Below are positions 34,296-42,941 of a stretch of DNA of 64,000 bases, piece by piece (position 1 is the stretch's first letter; the number at the start of each line of letters is the position of its first letter). Source of the stretch: Pseudomonas sp. GR 6-02. Lineage in GTDB: Bacteria > Pseudomonadota > Gammaproteobacteria > Pseudomonadales > Pseudomonadaceae. The stretch is from contig NZ_CP011567.1 in the NCBI RefSeq assembly GCF_001655615.1, positions 2,737,001 through 2,801,000 on the forward strand, written 5' to 3'. A program made the translations under genes and the position numbers. Below the pieces are notes generated by a model. That model was not told where the DNA came from. It did no database searches and saw only the letters and a list, made by a program, of their open reading frames with translations.

Positions 34296-35783
34296 TCAAT
34301 AGCGGATCATCACGGATTTCAGCTCCGTGTAGTCGTCGATAAACGCGCCGCCGAATTCACGGCCGATGCCTGAAGACTTGATGCCGCCGAACGGTACTGC
34401 CGGGTCGAGGAGGGTGTGCATGTTCACCCAGACGGTGCCGGCTTCGATGCTCGGGATCATGCGCATGGCTTTGGACAAATCGTTGGTCCACAGGCTCGCG
34501 CTCAGGCCGTACGGTGTGTTGTTCATCAGTTCGAGCAGCTCGTCTTCGGTGTCGTAGGGGTAGAAGGTGGCGACCGGGCCGAAGGTTTCTTCGTTGAGCA
34601 GGGAGTCGTTGACGGTGTTGGCGAGGATCACCGTCGGTTCGACATAACAGCCGGGGCGGTCGATCAGGTTGCCACCGCAGATGATGGTGTTGTTTTCAGC
34701 ACGGGCCTTGTCGAAAAACGCGCCGAGCTTGAGTTGATGCTGGCGGTTGGTCACCGGGCCGAATTCGGTGCGCTCGTCCAGGGGCGAGCCGATGTTCAGC
34801 GTGCTCAAACGTTGGGCCAGTTTGTCCATGATTGGCTCGATCTGTGAGCGATGGGCGAAGAACCGTTCGGCAGCGGCACAGATTTGCCCGGAATGCAGGA
34901 AGCCAGCTTCGATGATGCCGTTGACCGCTTTATCCAGATCGACGTCGCGCAGGAACCCCGCCGAGTTTTTACCGCCCAGCTCCAGGGTGGCGCGGGTCAG
35001 GCCAGCACCCATGGCGCTCTGACCGACGGCAATGCCGGTCGGCACCGAGCCGGTGAACGACACCTTGTCGGTGCCCGGGTGTTCGATCAGCCCTTTGCCA
35101 ACCAGCCCGCCCCCTGTCAGTACGTTCAGTGCGCCGGCCGGGAGACCGGCTTCAATGGCCAGTTCGGCGATCCGCAGGATGGTCAGCGGGGTGAACTCAC
35201 TGGGTTTGATGATGATGCTGCAACCGGTCACCAGTGCCGAGGCGAGTTTCCAGATAGCGATCATGGTGGAGAAGTTCCACGGCACGATGCCGACCACCAC
35301 CCCGACGGGTTGGCGCAAGGTATAGGCGGTATAGCGTTCGCCGGCGAAGGAGGGCAATGACGGGGTGATGGTCTGGCCGCTGATCTTGGTCGCCCAGCCA
35401 GCGTAGTAACGCAGAAAGTGAGCGGCCTGATCGACTTCGAAAGCCCTGGAAATCTGGATGATCTTGCCCGATTGGCAGGTTTCGATCTGTGCCAGTTCTT
35501 CGCGGTTGCGCTCCAGCAAGTCCGCCAGTTTCAGCAGCACATTGCCCCGCGTCGCCGGTGTGGCCTGGGACCATTGTTTGAAGCCACGTTTGGCCGATTC
35601 CACCGCCGCGTCGATATCGGCTGGATCGGCATTGGCGACCTGGGCAATGACCTTGCCAGTGGCAGGGTTGATCACTTCCAGTGTCTGGCTGGAACGGCTC
35701 TGGACGTAGCCGCCGTCGATAAACAATGCATGGCTTCGACGGAGGAAGGCTTCAACTTGAGGCAGCAGCGCAATATCGCTCAT
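34296..35783 (-). CDS. Aldehyde dehydrogenase, phenylacetaldehyde dehydrogenase (FeaB/StyD)-like
   Basis: A 495-residue NAD(P)-dependent aldehyde dehydrogenase. It shows VGIVPWNFSTMIAIWKLASAL, FTGSVPTG, the base region LELGGKNSAGF and the nucleophile in HSGQICAAAERFF. The overall run of sequence (FIDGGYVQSRSSQTLEVINPATG, GTVWVNMHTLLDPAVPFGGIKSSGIGREFGG) looks like phenylacetaldehyde dehydrogenases. It could oxidise 4-hydroxyphenylacetaldehyde, the product of tyramine oxidation, to 4-hydroxyphenylacetate, which the adjacent C2/C1 hydroxylase would then use. The start MSDIALLPQ at 35783 is chosen; the longer reading from 35807 lacks a ribosome site. Substrate choice is inference. Confidence 0.82.
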   Translation of the reverse strand: MSDIALLPQVEAFLRRSHALFIDGGYVQSRSSQTLEVINPATGKVIAQVANADPADIDAAVESAKRGFKQWSQATPATRGNVLLKLADLLERNREELAQIETCQSGKIIQISRAFEVDQAAHFLRYYAGWATKISGQTITPSLPSFAGERYTAYTLRQPVGVVVGIVPWNFSTMIAIWKLASALVTGCSIIIKPSEFTPLTILRIAELAIEAGLPAGALNVLTGGGLVGKGLIEHPGTDKVSFTGSVPTGIAVGQSAMGAGLTRATLELGGKNSAGFLRDVDLDKAVNGIIEAGFLHSGQICAAAERFFAHRSQIEPIMDKLAQRLSTLNIGSPLDERTEFGPVTNRQHQLKLGAFFDKARAENNTIICGGNLIDRPGCYVEPTVILANTVNDSLLNEETFGPVATFYPYDTEDELLELMNNTPYGLSASLWTNDLSKAMRMIPSIEAGTVWVNMHTLLDPAVPFGGIKSSGIGREFGGAFIDDYTELKSVMIRY

Positions 35784-36057
35784 GGGGGTTTTCCTGATCG
35801 CGAACAAGAGAAAAACCCGAGGTTAATCCGTGGGGGCATGCGTGGCTTGACTGTGCCTGCCGTGCTACATGCCCGTGGGTGCCAGAACGGCTTCAAGTGT
35901 GGGCAGAATGATTGGATCGTTGCCTTTGAAAAGTACAATCTTGGCTCTGGAAGGTGCATTTTCTACCGCGATGGCGGGTTCCATACTGGCCCTGTATCCG
36001 CTGCCGTGCCTCGATTCGGGGCGCCGGCCGGACATCCAATAATAAGCAGGGCCGTCC

Positions 36058-37227
36058 ATGAAAAAGCCAAACCCGCTCCTCGAAGACCTCAAATCCATTC
36101 TGCCGACCATCGCTGCCAATGCCTTTGAGGCCGAGCAGGACCGCAAGGTCCCCGACGAGAACATTGCGCTGCTCAAAAGCATCGGCATGCACCGTGCCTT
36201 TCAGCCGAAGCAGTTCGGCGGGATGGAAATATCGCTGCCGCAATTTGCCGACTGCATTGCCTTGCTCGCCGGCGCTTGTGCCAGCACGGCATGGGCCATG
36301 AGTCTGCTGTGTACTCACAGCCATCAACTGGCGATGTTCCCGGCCAAATTGCAGCAGGAAGTCTGGGGCACCAACCCGGATGCCACCGCCAGCAGCAGCA
36401 TCGCGCCTTTCGGCCGTACCGAAGAGACCGAAGGCGGTGTGCTGTTCAGCGGTGAAATGGGCTGGAGCAGCGGCTGCGACCATGCCGAGTGGGCGATTGT
36501 CGGTTTCCGTCGCAAGAATGCCGAGGGGACCCAGGATTACTGTTTCGCGGTGCTGCCGCGCAGCGACTATCAGATCCGTGACGACTGGTTCGCCGCTGGC
36601 ATGAAAGGCAGTGGCACCAAGACCTTGATCATCGACAATGTGCTGGTACCGGAACATCGCATCCAGAAAGCCAAGGACATGATGGAGGGCAAGTCCGCGG
36701 GTTTCGGTCTGTACCCGGACAGCAAGATCTTCTACTCGCCATACCGTCCTTACTTTGCCAGCGGTTTCTCCACCGTGAGCCTGGGTGTCGCCGAGCGCAT
36801 GCTCGAGGTGTTCCGTGAAAAAACCAAAACCCGCGTGCGTGCCTACACCGGTGCGGCGGTCGGTGCCGCGACCCCGGCATTGATGCGCCTGGCCGAGTCG
36901 ACCCATCAGGTTGCAGCGGCCCGGGCCTTTCTCGAAAAGACCTGGCAGGAGCATGCCGAGCACAGCGAACGACATGAATACCCAAGCCGCGAAACCCTGG
37001 CGTTCTGGCGCACCAACCAGGCCTACGCCACCAAGATGTGCATTCAGGCAGTGGACCGGTTGTTCGAGGCCGCCGGCGGCAATGCCTGGTTCGAGCATAA
37101 CGAGATGCAACGCCTGTTCCGCGACTCGCACATGACCGGGGCCCATGCCTACACCGACTACGACGTCTGCGCGCAGATCCTCGGCCGCGAGCTGATGGGT
37201 CTGGAGCCCGACCCGAGCATGATCTGA
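36058..37227 (+). CDS. 4-Hydroxyphenylacetate 3-hydroxylase, oxygenase component (C2 type, acyl-CoA dehydrogenase fold)
   Basis: A 389-residue flavin-dependent monooxygenase that uses reduced flavin supplied by a partner to hydroxylate 4-hydroxyphenylacetate to homoprotocatechuate. It matches Acinetobacter baumannii C2 closely as I remember that sequence: GWSSGCDHAEWAIVGF, KDMMEGKSAGFGLYPDSKIFY, and the C-terminal MTGAHAYTDYDVCAQILGRE. His87 and Ser113 fall where the catalytic His120 and Ser146 of C2 lie, the present protein lacking about 33 N-terminal residues of that enzyme. It is unrelated to HpaB. AATAATAAGCAGG precedes the ATG. Its partner is the next gene. Confidence 0.88.
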   Translation: MKKPNPLLEDLKSILPTIAANAFEAEQDRKVPDENIALLKSIGMHRAFQPKQFGGMEISLPQFADCIALLAGACASTAWAMSLLCTHSHQLAMFPAKLQQEVWGTNPDATASSSIAPFGRTEETEGGVLFSGEMGWSSGCDHAEWAIVGFRRKNAEGTQDYCFAVLPRSDYQIRDDWFAAGMKGSGTKTLIIDNVLVPEHRIQKAKDMMEGKSAGFGLYPDSKIFYSPYRPYFASGFSTVSLGVAERMLEVFREKTKTRVRAYTGAAVGAATPALMRLAESTHQVAAARAFLEKTWQEHAEHSERHEYPSRETLAFWRTNQAYATKMCIQAVDRLFEAAGGNAWFEHNEMQRLFRDSHMTGAHAYTDYDVCAQILGRELMGLEPDPSMI

Positions 37228-37251
37228 ACCAGATCGTCACCGCGTCCCCAT

Positions 37252-37284
37252 AACAACAATCAGGACTGCTCCTGAAAGCAGTCC
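37252..37284 (+). promoter_or_regulatory. A-rich motif and hairpin before the flavin reductase gene
   Basis: AACAACAAT (37252-37260) is followed by a perfect 8-pair stem GGACTGCT-CCTGAA-AGCAGTCC (37263-37284) and then the GGGAG ribosome site of the gene at 37296. The hairpin could modulate reductase translation or stabilise the 3' part of the message. Confidence 0.5.
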
Positions 37285-37295
37285 GGGAGTCTTGC

Positions 37296-38252
37296 ATGTC
37301 TGATAACAGCGTTTGTGCAGCTACTGAAACGACCTTCGACCCACGGGCTTTTCGCCGGGCGCTGGGCAATTTCGCCACCGGGGTGACGGTGGTGACTGCC
37401 GCCAGCGCATCCGGGCGCAAAGTCGGGGTGACCGCCAACAGCTTCAACTCGGTATCCCTCGATCCGCCGCTGGTGCTGTGGAGCATCGACAAGCGTTCCA
37501 ACAGCCACGAGGTGTTCGAGCAGGCCAGCCATTTCGCGGTCAACGTGTTGGCGGCGGACCAGATTGACCTTTCCAATAATTTCGCCCGGCCCAAGGAAGA
37601 TCGTTTCGCCGAGATCGAGTTCGAACCGGGCGAGGGCGGGGCACCGGTGTTCGCCGATTGCTCGGCGCGTTTTCACTGCGAGAAGTACCAGCAGGTGGAT
37701 GGCGGCGATCACTGGATCATGATCGGCAAGGTGGTGGCGTTCGATGATTTCGGTCGCTCGCCCTTGCTCTATCACCAGGGCGCCTATTCCATGGTCTTGC
37801 CCCATACCCGCATGACTAAACGCGATGAAAGCCAGCCGCCGAGCAGCCATTTTCAGGGGCGCCTCAGCCATAATCTGTATTACCTGATGACCCAGGCGGT
37901 GCGGGCCTACCAGTCCAGCTACCAGCCACGGCAACTGTCCACCGGCCTGCGCACCAGCGAGGCGCGCATGCTGATGGTGCTGGAAAGTGACGCAAGGCTG
38001 AACCCCAACGATCTATTGCGTGAGGTGGCGATGCCTGTTCGGGAAATCGATGAGGCCGTCGCCAACCTCAAACGCAAGGGGTTGGTGAACGACGATGACA
38101 ACGGTGTACGTCTGACGGCTGCCGGTATCGAGCAGACCGAAGACCTTTGGGCGATCGCTCAGGCGCAACAAGAGAAAGTCTTTGCCGAATTCAGCGAGAC
38201 GCAGATAGAAACGTTCAAAACCGTGTTGAAACGACTGATCAGCAACTGCTGA
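37296..38252 (+). CDS. 4-Hydroxyphenylacetate 3-hydroxylase, flavin reductase component (C1 type) with MarR-like C-terminal domain
   Basis: A 318-residue two-domain protein. Residues about 10-170 form a flavin reductase domain (FRRALGNFATGVTVVTA, VGVTANSFNSVSLDPPLVLWSI, ADCSARFHCEKYQQVDGGDHWIMIGKV). Residues about 190-315 resemble a MarR winged helix (LMVLESDARLNPNDLLREVAMPVREIDEAVANLKRKGLVNDDDNGVRLTAAGIEQTE). This architecture is that of Acinetobacter C1, where the tail inhibits the reductase until 4-hydroxyphenylacetate binds. It reduces flavin with NADH for the C2 oxygenase encoded just upstream, 68 bases away. A strong terminator follows. Confidence 0.9.
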   Translation: MSDNSVCAATETTFDPRAFRRALGNFATGVTVVTAASASGRKVGVTANSFNSVSLDPPLVLWSIDKRSNSHEVFEQASHFAVNVLAADQIDLSNNFARPKEDRFAEIEFEPGEGGAPVFADCSARFHCEKYQQVDGGDHWIMIGKVVAFDDFGRSPLLYHQGAYSMVLPHTRMTKRDESQPPSSHFQGRLSHNLYYLMTQAVRAYQSSYQPRQLSTGLRTSEARMLMVLESDARLNPNDLLREVAMPVREIDEAVANLKRKGLVNDDDNGVRLTAAGIEQTEDLWAIAQAQQEKVFAEFSETQIETFKTVLKRLISNC

Positions 38253-38271
38253 CCGTTTGATCTTGGGGTAG

Positions 38272-38308
38272 AAAAATCCGATGCCGGTAATGGCATCGGA
38301 TTTTTTTT
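38272..38308 (+). terminator. Intrinsic terminator after the C2-C1 operon
   Basis: AAAAATCCGATGCC (38272-38285), loop GGTAAT, GGCATCGGATTTTT (38292-38305) and further T residues to 38308: a 14-pair stem with a T-run, and A residues on the other side so it can also work for the convergent strand. Confidence 0.9.
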
Positions 38309-38359
38309 GCGTCACGCTCGGGCCGTTGAACTGCGCTGCAACATTGTCAGCGCCAAGGC

Positions 38360-39466
38360 TCAGCGTGCTACGGCCAACTCATCGATCAAGTGCCGTTGAA
38401 ATGCCGCAAACGCTTCCTTCGGTTGCTGCAGCTGCACAAACTCCAACATGGGGTCGGTGACTTCAGTCCTGATGCCAGCCAATTCCTCAATGGTCGCTAA
38501 CCCGCAAAACGGCACATACGCTTCGGAGTACCCGCCTTCATGCACCAGAACGAGACGGCCTTGACACAACCGTTCGGCGGCTTCGCGCACGCAGCGAGTC
38601 ATCTGCCGGTACGAGTCGCTGTGTAACAGCATCCGGGCGAGGGGATCGACGGCGTTGGCGTCGTAACCGCAGGCAACGATGATCAACTCGGGCTCGAAGC
38701 GCTCCAGCGCCGGAATCACGATACGCTCCATCGCATAGAGATAAGCCTCATGACCGCAGCCTGGGGGCAACGGAATATTGATATTCGCTCCCAATCCCGC
38801 GCCGCGGCCGCGATCGGCTTCACCGCTGTAACCGGCGGGGAAACAGCTGTCTTGATGCAGCGAAATGGTCAGCACATCACCGCGTTCCTCAAAGATTGAT
38901 TGAGTACCGTTGCCGTGGTGCACATCCCAGTCGATCACCGCGACTTTGCCCAGGCCACGGTGTGCTTTTGCGGCTTCAATGGCGATGGCGATATTGGCCA
39001 GGAAGCAGAAACCCATGGCGCTGTCGGCCAGGCAGTGGTGACCCGGTGGGCGTGACAGAGAGTAGGCATTGTCGACCTCGCCGGACAGTACGGCATCGAC
39101 CGCTGCCATGGCCAGTCCGGCGGACAGCCTGGCTATTTCATAACTGCCGGGCCCAATGGGAGCGTTCGGCCCCAATTCGCCGCCGCCGGCATCACTCATG
39201 GCCTTGAAGCGTTGCAGGTAGTCAGGCGTATGAACCCGTAGCAGATCCTCATCCGCTGCCGCATTGGCGCTTCGTACCTGTAAGTGTCGGGTCAGGCCGG
39301 AAACGTCCAGCAGGCTCTTCAGACGGCGCTTGGTTTCCGGCGATTCGGCGTGGCCGGCAGCGGCAGGCGGTTGCACCCAACCTCCCACCGGCAAGGTCAA
39401 GGCGTGCAGTCCGGCGCTGTGCCAGAGGCTGAGTTCGTCGAAGAAAAACGCACTTTTTCGGCTCAT
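38360..39466 (-). CDS. Histone deacetylase superfamily amidohydrolase (HDAH / acetylpolyamine amidohydrolase-like)
   Basis: A 368-residue zinc hydrolase. The active site is complete: SRPPGHHCLADSAMGFCFLAN (catalytic His pair), DWDVHHGNGTQ (zinc-ligand Asp and His), and ACGYDANAVDPLARM (second zinc Asp), with a C-terminal HEGGYSEAYVPFC. Bacterial members hydrolyse N-acyl amides such as acetylpolyamines. It is last in the minus-strand series LuxR regulator, Phenol_MetA_deg channel, MFS and amidohydrolase. The start MSRKSAFFFDE is chosen over two upstream in-frame ATG codons because GGAAAG lies just before it. The natural amide is not known; context suggests an imported acyl-amine. Confidence 0.87.
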   Translation of the reverse strand: MSRKSAFFFDELSLWHSAGLHALTLPVGGWVQPPAAAGHAESPETKRRLKSLLDVSGLTRHLQVRSANAAADEDLLRVHTPDYLQRFKAMSDAGGGELGPNAPIGPGSYEIARLSAGLAMAAVDAVLSGEVDNAYSLSRPPGHHCLADSAMGFCFLANIAIAIEAAKAHRGLGKVAVIDWDVHHGNGTQSIFEERGDVLTISLHQDSCFPAGYSGEADRGRGAGLGANINIPLPPGCGHEAYLYAMERIVIPALERFEPELIIVACGYDANAVDPLARMLLHSDSYRQMTRCVREAAERLCQGRLVLVHEGGYSEAYVPFCGLATIEELAGIRTEVTDPMLEFVQLQQPKEAFAAFQRHLIDELAVAR

Positions 39467-39501
39467 CGTTCTTTCCATTTTCTTTAGGGTAAAAGGACCA
39501 C

Positions 39502-40665
39502 TCACGCGCTAGGGCGGCAGCTCAGAATCAACACCAGGGACAGCAAAGTGATGCAGGTCGCTCCGATAAGCAGCGATTGGAAACCGCCGCTGGCTTCGAT
39601 CAGCCGGCCAGCCACTGTCGGGCCGATGGCGAGGCCACCACCGATCACAAGGTTGGAGGCATTCATCAGTTTTCCGGAACGGTCGAGGTCGGCCAGGCAG
39701 GCCAGAATCAACGGCAGAATGAAGGTCCAGGTGAACTTGAAAAGCAGCGCAGCCAAAGCAAAGCGCAGCATTTCAGGTTGGCCCAGCAACAGCAGCACCG
39801 AGCCTGCCATCAGCCCGTAACCCAGCAGCAACAACAGCAGGCGTGGCAGACGATTGCCGATCAGCGAGGCACAACCCGCACCGACAATGCCTGTCACCGT
39901 AGCAACGGCAAGAATCTCGCCGCTGGACTCGGCAGAGAGGCCGGCGTGGGTGCTGATGGAACCGATAAAGGTCCAGACGCCGCTCAGGCTGATGTAAAAA
40001 CTCAGGATGGCAAGAATGCCCAGTGCCGCCTTCCACTTCGAGGCGAGGGCTACTCGCTCGGCGGTTTTCTCAGTCGGCGGGCTGCCTTGGGGAAAGTAAC
40101 GGGCCATTGGCAAAAAGACCGTCATCAGCCCTGCAAGGATCAAGTAGCAGGCTGACAGCCCGTAGTGTTCGAACAGGCGTGGCAGGATGCTCAAGCCAAT
40201 CGCCCCGACCACCAGTTGCCCCATCACCCATAAGCCATAGACGCGATCGGGGTTGGACGTCGAGGCGGCGCTGGACAGACAGATGATCATCAGTGAACCG
40301 CCGGCCAGGGCGCTGCAAAAGCGCAATGCCAGGAGTAGCGAATAATCGTGGGCAAGCATCGAGAGCAGGTTGGCTGCAATGAACAGTATCCCGGCCAGCA
40401 ATGCGGCGCGGCGCCAGTCGATACGTTTGAGCCACCAGAGAGCGGGCAGGGTGGCCAGGCTCATAGCACCGAGTTCGGTGGAGAACAGATTGCCTATCTG
40501 TGACGGGCTCAGCTGCCATTGAGTTGCCAGTTGCGCCGCCACAGCCGGTGCGGTCATGAGGATGGTCGGGGTGATGGCGGCGAACAACACAATGGCTGCC
40601 AGCAATGCCAGTTGGGATGATGCGAGCGAACGGTGATTGGTCAGCGGTTTTGTCTGGGTGTTCAT
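39502..40665 (-). CDS. Major facilitator superfamily transporter
   Basis: A 387-residue carrier with about twelve hydrophobic helices. It begins ASSQLALLAAIVLFAAITPTILMTAPAVAAQL, with WQLSPSQIGNLFSTELGAMSL next. No substrate-specific motif is recognised. It is 23 bases after the channel gene and 36 bases before the amidohydrolase gene, so it probably imports that enzyme's substrate. The start MNTQTKPL is chosen because GGAGC lies upstream; the longer frame from 40698 is discarded. Confidence 0.82.
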   Translation of the reverse strand: MNTQTKPLTNHRSLASSQLALLAAIVLFAAITPTILMTAPAVAAQLATQWQLSPSQIGNLFSTELGAMSLATLPALWWLKRIDWRRAALLAGILFIAANLLSMLAHDYSLLLALRFCSALAGGSLMIICLSSAASTSNPDRVYGLWVMGQLVVGAIGLSILPRLFEHYGLSACYLILAGLMTVFLPMARYFPQGSPPTEKTAERVALASKWKAALGILAILSFYISLSGVWTFIGSISTHAGLSAESSGEILAVATVTGIVGAGCASLIGNRLPRLLLLLLGYGLMAGSVLLLLGQPEMLRFALAALLFKFTWTFILPLILACLADLDRSGKLMNASNLVIGGGLAIGPTVAGRLIEASGGFQSLLIGATCITLLSLVLILSCRPSA

Positions 40666-40687
40666 GTTCAAGCTCCGATGAATGAAT

Positions 40688-41569
40688 TCAGAACACATGG
40701 ACCAGACGCAGCAATGCGTCGGTACCGTGATAGCCGTTGTCGGTGGCGACGTTCTGCGAGAGGCTGAACATCAACTGATTCTGTTTATCGAGCCAGTGAC
40801 CGACTTCGAAACCCACCTGGGTGTAGCGCTTGTGGGTGTCATCGATGCGTTGTTCATTGATCCGCAACTCGCCGCCATCGGCGTGGATCAGTCGCAACGC
40901 GCCATAGGTGCTCGACGTGAAGTCATAAGAGGCAAAAGCTTGCAAGCGATACAGAGGGTCCTGTTTGAGGTCATTGCTGAAGTAGTCGTCGTTCTTGCCA
41001 TAGAGCTGGGCTTCGAGGTTGGCTTCCAGCACCCATTTTTCACCGATGCCCTGGGTGTAGTTGTAAACGAAGGTTGCCCCCCAGCGATTGGCACCGGGTG
41101 ACACATCGGGATTTGTGCTGTGGTACTCGCCCACCGGCAGGGTAATCAGGGTCAGCAACCCGCTGTAGGTGCGCGAGGTGGGGTCGTTGATGAAGAACAG
41201 GGTGCCGCCGACCTGAGGATCACCGAAACCGCTTTCTCCGGTGTGCTGACTGGCACCTGGCAGGTGGGCGCTGATGTCGGCGAAGGGCACGATGAATTGT
41301 GGGGTGCAGAGGGTGCCGCAGATGTCGGTGAAAAAGACCTGGCGATAAGCCACGGCGTTGACCTTCAGGTCGGCCTTGCCCGTGCTGTCGGCGGGGCCGT
41401 GGAAATCATTGGCGCGGCTTGCCGGCAAATACAGCACGCCCAGGGTGGTGCCCGAAGGGGCGCCGAAAAAATCCCGGGCGTTGAGGTCGGCGGCGCCAGC
41501 ATGCAGGCTCGACAGACCACTGATAAGAGCCAGTGCAGTGTTGCGGTTGAAGGTACTGGTCATGGGCAT
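40688..41569 (-). CDS. Phenol_MetA_deg family outer-membrane channel
   Basis: A 293-residue exported protein: the signal region NTALALISGLSSLHAGA is followed by ADLNARDFFGAPSGTTLGVLYLPAS. Later GESGFGDPQVGGTLFFINDP and TLITLPVGEYHSTNPDVSPGANRWGATFVYNYTQGI are family-typical, and it ends in RLVHVF like a barrel protein. It belongs to the same family as the gene at 18246-19181 and occupies the same place in an operon of identical order. Either of two ATG codons (41569 or 41563) could be the start; neither has a strong ribosome site. Confidence 0.82.
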   Translation of the reverse strand: MPMTSTFNRNTALALISGLSSLHAGAADLNARDFFGAPSGTTLGVLYLPASRANDFHGPADSTGKADLKVNAVAYRQVFFTDICGTLCTPQFIVPFADISAHLPGASQHTGESGFGDPQVGGTLFFINDPTSRTYSGLLTLITLPVGEYHSTNPDVSPGANRWGATFVYNYTQGIGEKWVLEANLEAQLYGKNDDYFSNDLKQDPLYRLQAFASYDFTSSTYGALRLIHADGGELRINEQRIDDTHKRYTQVGFEVGHWLDKQNQLMFSLSQNVATDNGYHGTDALLRLVHVF

Positions 41570-41697
41570 TGCGTCTCTTCTTTGAGTTGTTGTGCGGCGA
41601 ACGGATCGCCCCTACGTGGCATAGGGAAAAAAGGGCAAAAGTGTCCCGTGGCTGTCAAAAAGGCAGCTAAAAAGTCAGCGCGAGTCAGCGGGGTAGA

Positions 41698-42675
41698 TCA
41701 GTCAGGCGGGGCGTGCAGCAGATGGGCAATTCGGGCTTTGTCCTTGACCCCGAGTTTGCTGTAGATGGCGCGGATGTGGTGGCGCACGGTATTGGGTGAC
41801 ATGCCCAGATCGCGGGCGACTTCCTTGTAGGTCTTGCCTTCGCCGAAGCCTTGAGCCACATCGTTTTCTCGTGGACTCAATTGCATCAGCACAGTGCGGC
41901 TGCGGGCTGCCAGCAGGAACAGATCACCGACCGTCGAGGCCTCGATCTGCAGATGCTTGCCTTCATACCCATTAGCGTCCATTGCCACCGGCAGGCAAGG
42001 GCCGGTCCAGTCCGTCCACTCGGTCAGCAGCAAGTCGACGAAACCACGTTCCGCGCAGTGCAGTGTGCCGCGCTGGTCGCATACGGCGAGCGCCAGATTG
42101 CGCGGGCGGGTGAGGGTTTCGCGCATGGCCACAAGGGTGCGGATCTGGTTGGCCGATACCGCAGCAACCAGATGAAGCATGAGGTTGTTCAGCAACCGAC
42201 AATCCTGATCGGAAAAGCGCGGTGCTTCGGGAGCGCGATACACCGTGAGGTGATCGCTGAGGTGGGTTTGTGGGTCGACGTACACAATGCACAGCAATTC
42301 GCCAATACCATAGGATTCGCCGAGCCAGTTGAGTCCGGAACCGTTGGAAGGGTCGCGCATGTCGACGATGACCGCTTGCCCGGGGATGTCGTGGACCCTG
42401 CCGACGGTCACGTCGATATGGCGAATCGATTGCCAGTCCGACAGGTAGCTGCGGGGCAATTTGTAGAGATAGGAGTTGTGTTCTTCAGGCAACCCTTCAA
42501 TCAGCGCCGCACGCCCCCACCAGGCACTGTCGAAGGGTAACAACTGGTTGATGCAGCCCAGCGCGGCGTGGTGGAAATGCTCGATGTCTTTGTCCTGTGC
42601 CAGGCGCTGAAGCTCCAGTGTCATTGCACTGAACGCCTCTAGGAGGCTGGCGTGACCATGATCATGACGGCTCAT
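41698..42675 (-). CDS. LuxR family transcriptional regulator
   Basis: A 325-residue protein. The last 65 residues are a LuxR-type helix-turn-helix: LSPRENDVAQGFGEGKTYKEVARDLGMSPNTVRHHIRAIYSKLGVKDKARIAHLL. The N-terminal 250 residues look like a sensory region without a phosphoacceptor receiver domain or a recognisable homoserine-lactone site. It precedes the channel-MFS-amidohydrolase genes on the same strand by 129 bases and probably regulates them. Its leader has an A-rich stretch (42698-42710, minus strand) and a GAGGT ribosome site. Confidence 0.85.
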   Translation of the reverse strand: MSRHDHGHASLLEAFSAMTLELQRLAQDKDIEHFHHAALGCINQLLPFDSAWWGRAALIEGLPEEHNSYLYKLPRSYLSDWQSIRHIDVTVGRVHDIPGQAVIVDMRDPSNGSGLNWLGESYGIGELLCIVYVDPQTHLSDHLTVYRAPEAPRFSDQDCRLLNNLMLHLVAAVSANQIRTLVAMRETLTRPRNLALAVCDQRGTLHCAERGFVDLLLTEWTDWTGPCLPVAMDANGYEGKHLQIEASTVGDLFLLAARSRTVLMQLSPRENDVAQGFGEGKTYKEVARDLGMSPNTVRHHIRAIYSKLGVKDKARIAHLLHAPPD

Positions 42676-42941
42676 TCGTATGTACCTCTGTGCGACATTT
42701 TTATTGTTTTCGTCACGAAGTCATTAAGGACCGAAACGTCGTTTGGACGTGGGCAGGGCCTGAGGACGAGTATCGGCGGGTTGAGAGAGTATCGCTATCC
42801 TACAGATGCACGATGGCTGCTACAGGAAGGCCTTTTGTGTGTGGCAGACAGGAGCAAACGCCTCAGCAGCCACGTACAAGCAATCATCTCCCGTTTGCTA
42901 TCAGATCCAGTGTCTCGACTCGATGAACAAAGGACAGGCTG

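Noticed and set aside
36058..37227. Simple acyl-CoA dehydrogenase as the function of this gene
   Set aside because: The fold is that of acyl-CoA dehydrogenases, but the sequence follows the C2 monooxygenase and the next gene is its C1-type reductase partner.
42800..42835. GTAGCAGCC-like sequence (minus strand) as another REP
   Set aside because: Only the head-like eight bases match; no inner palindrome follows.
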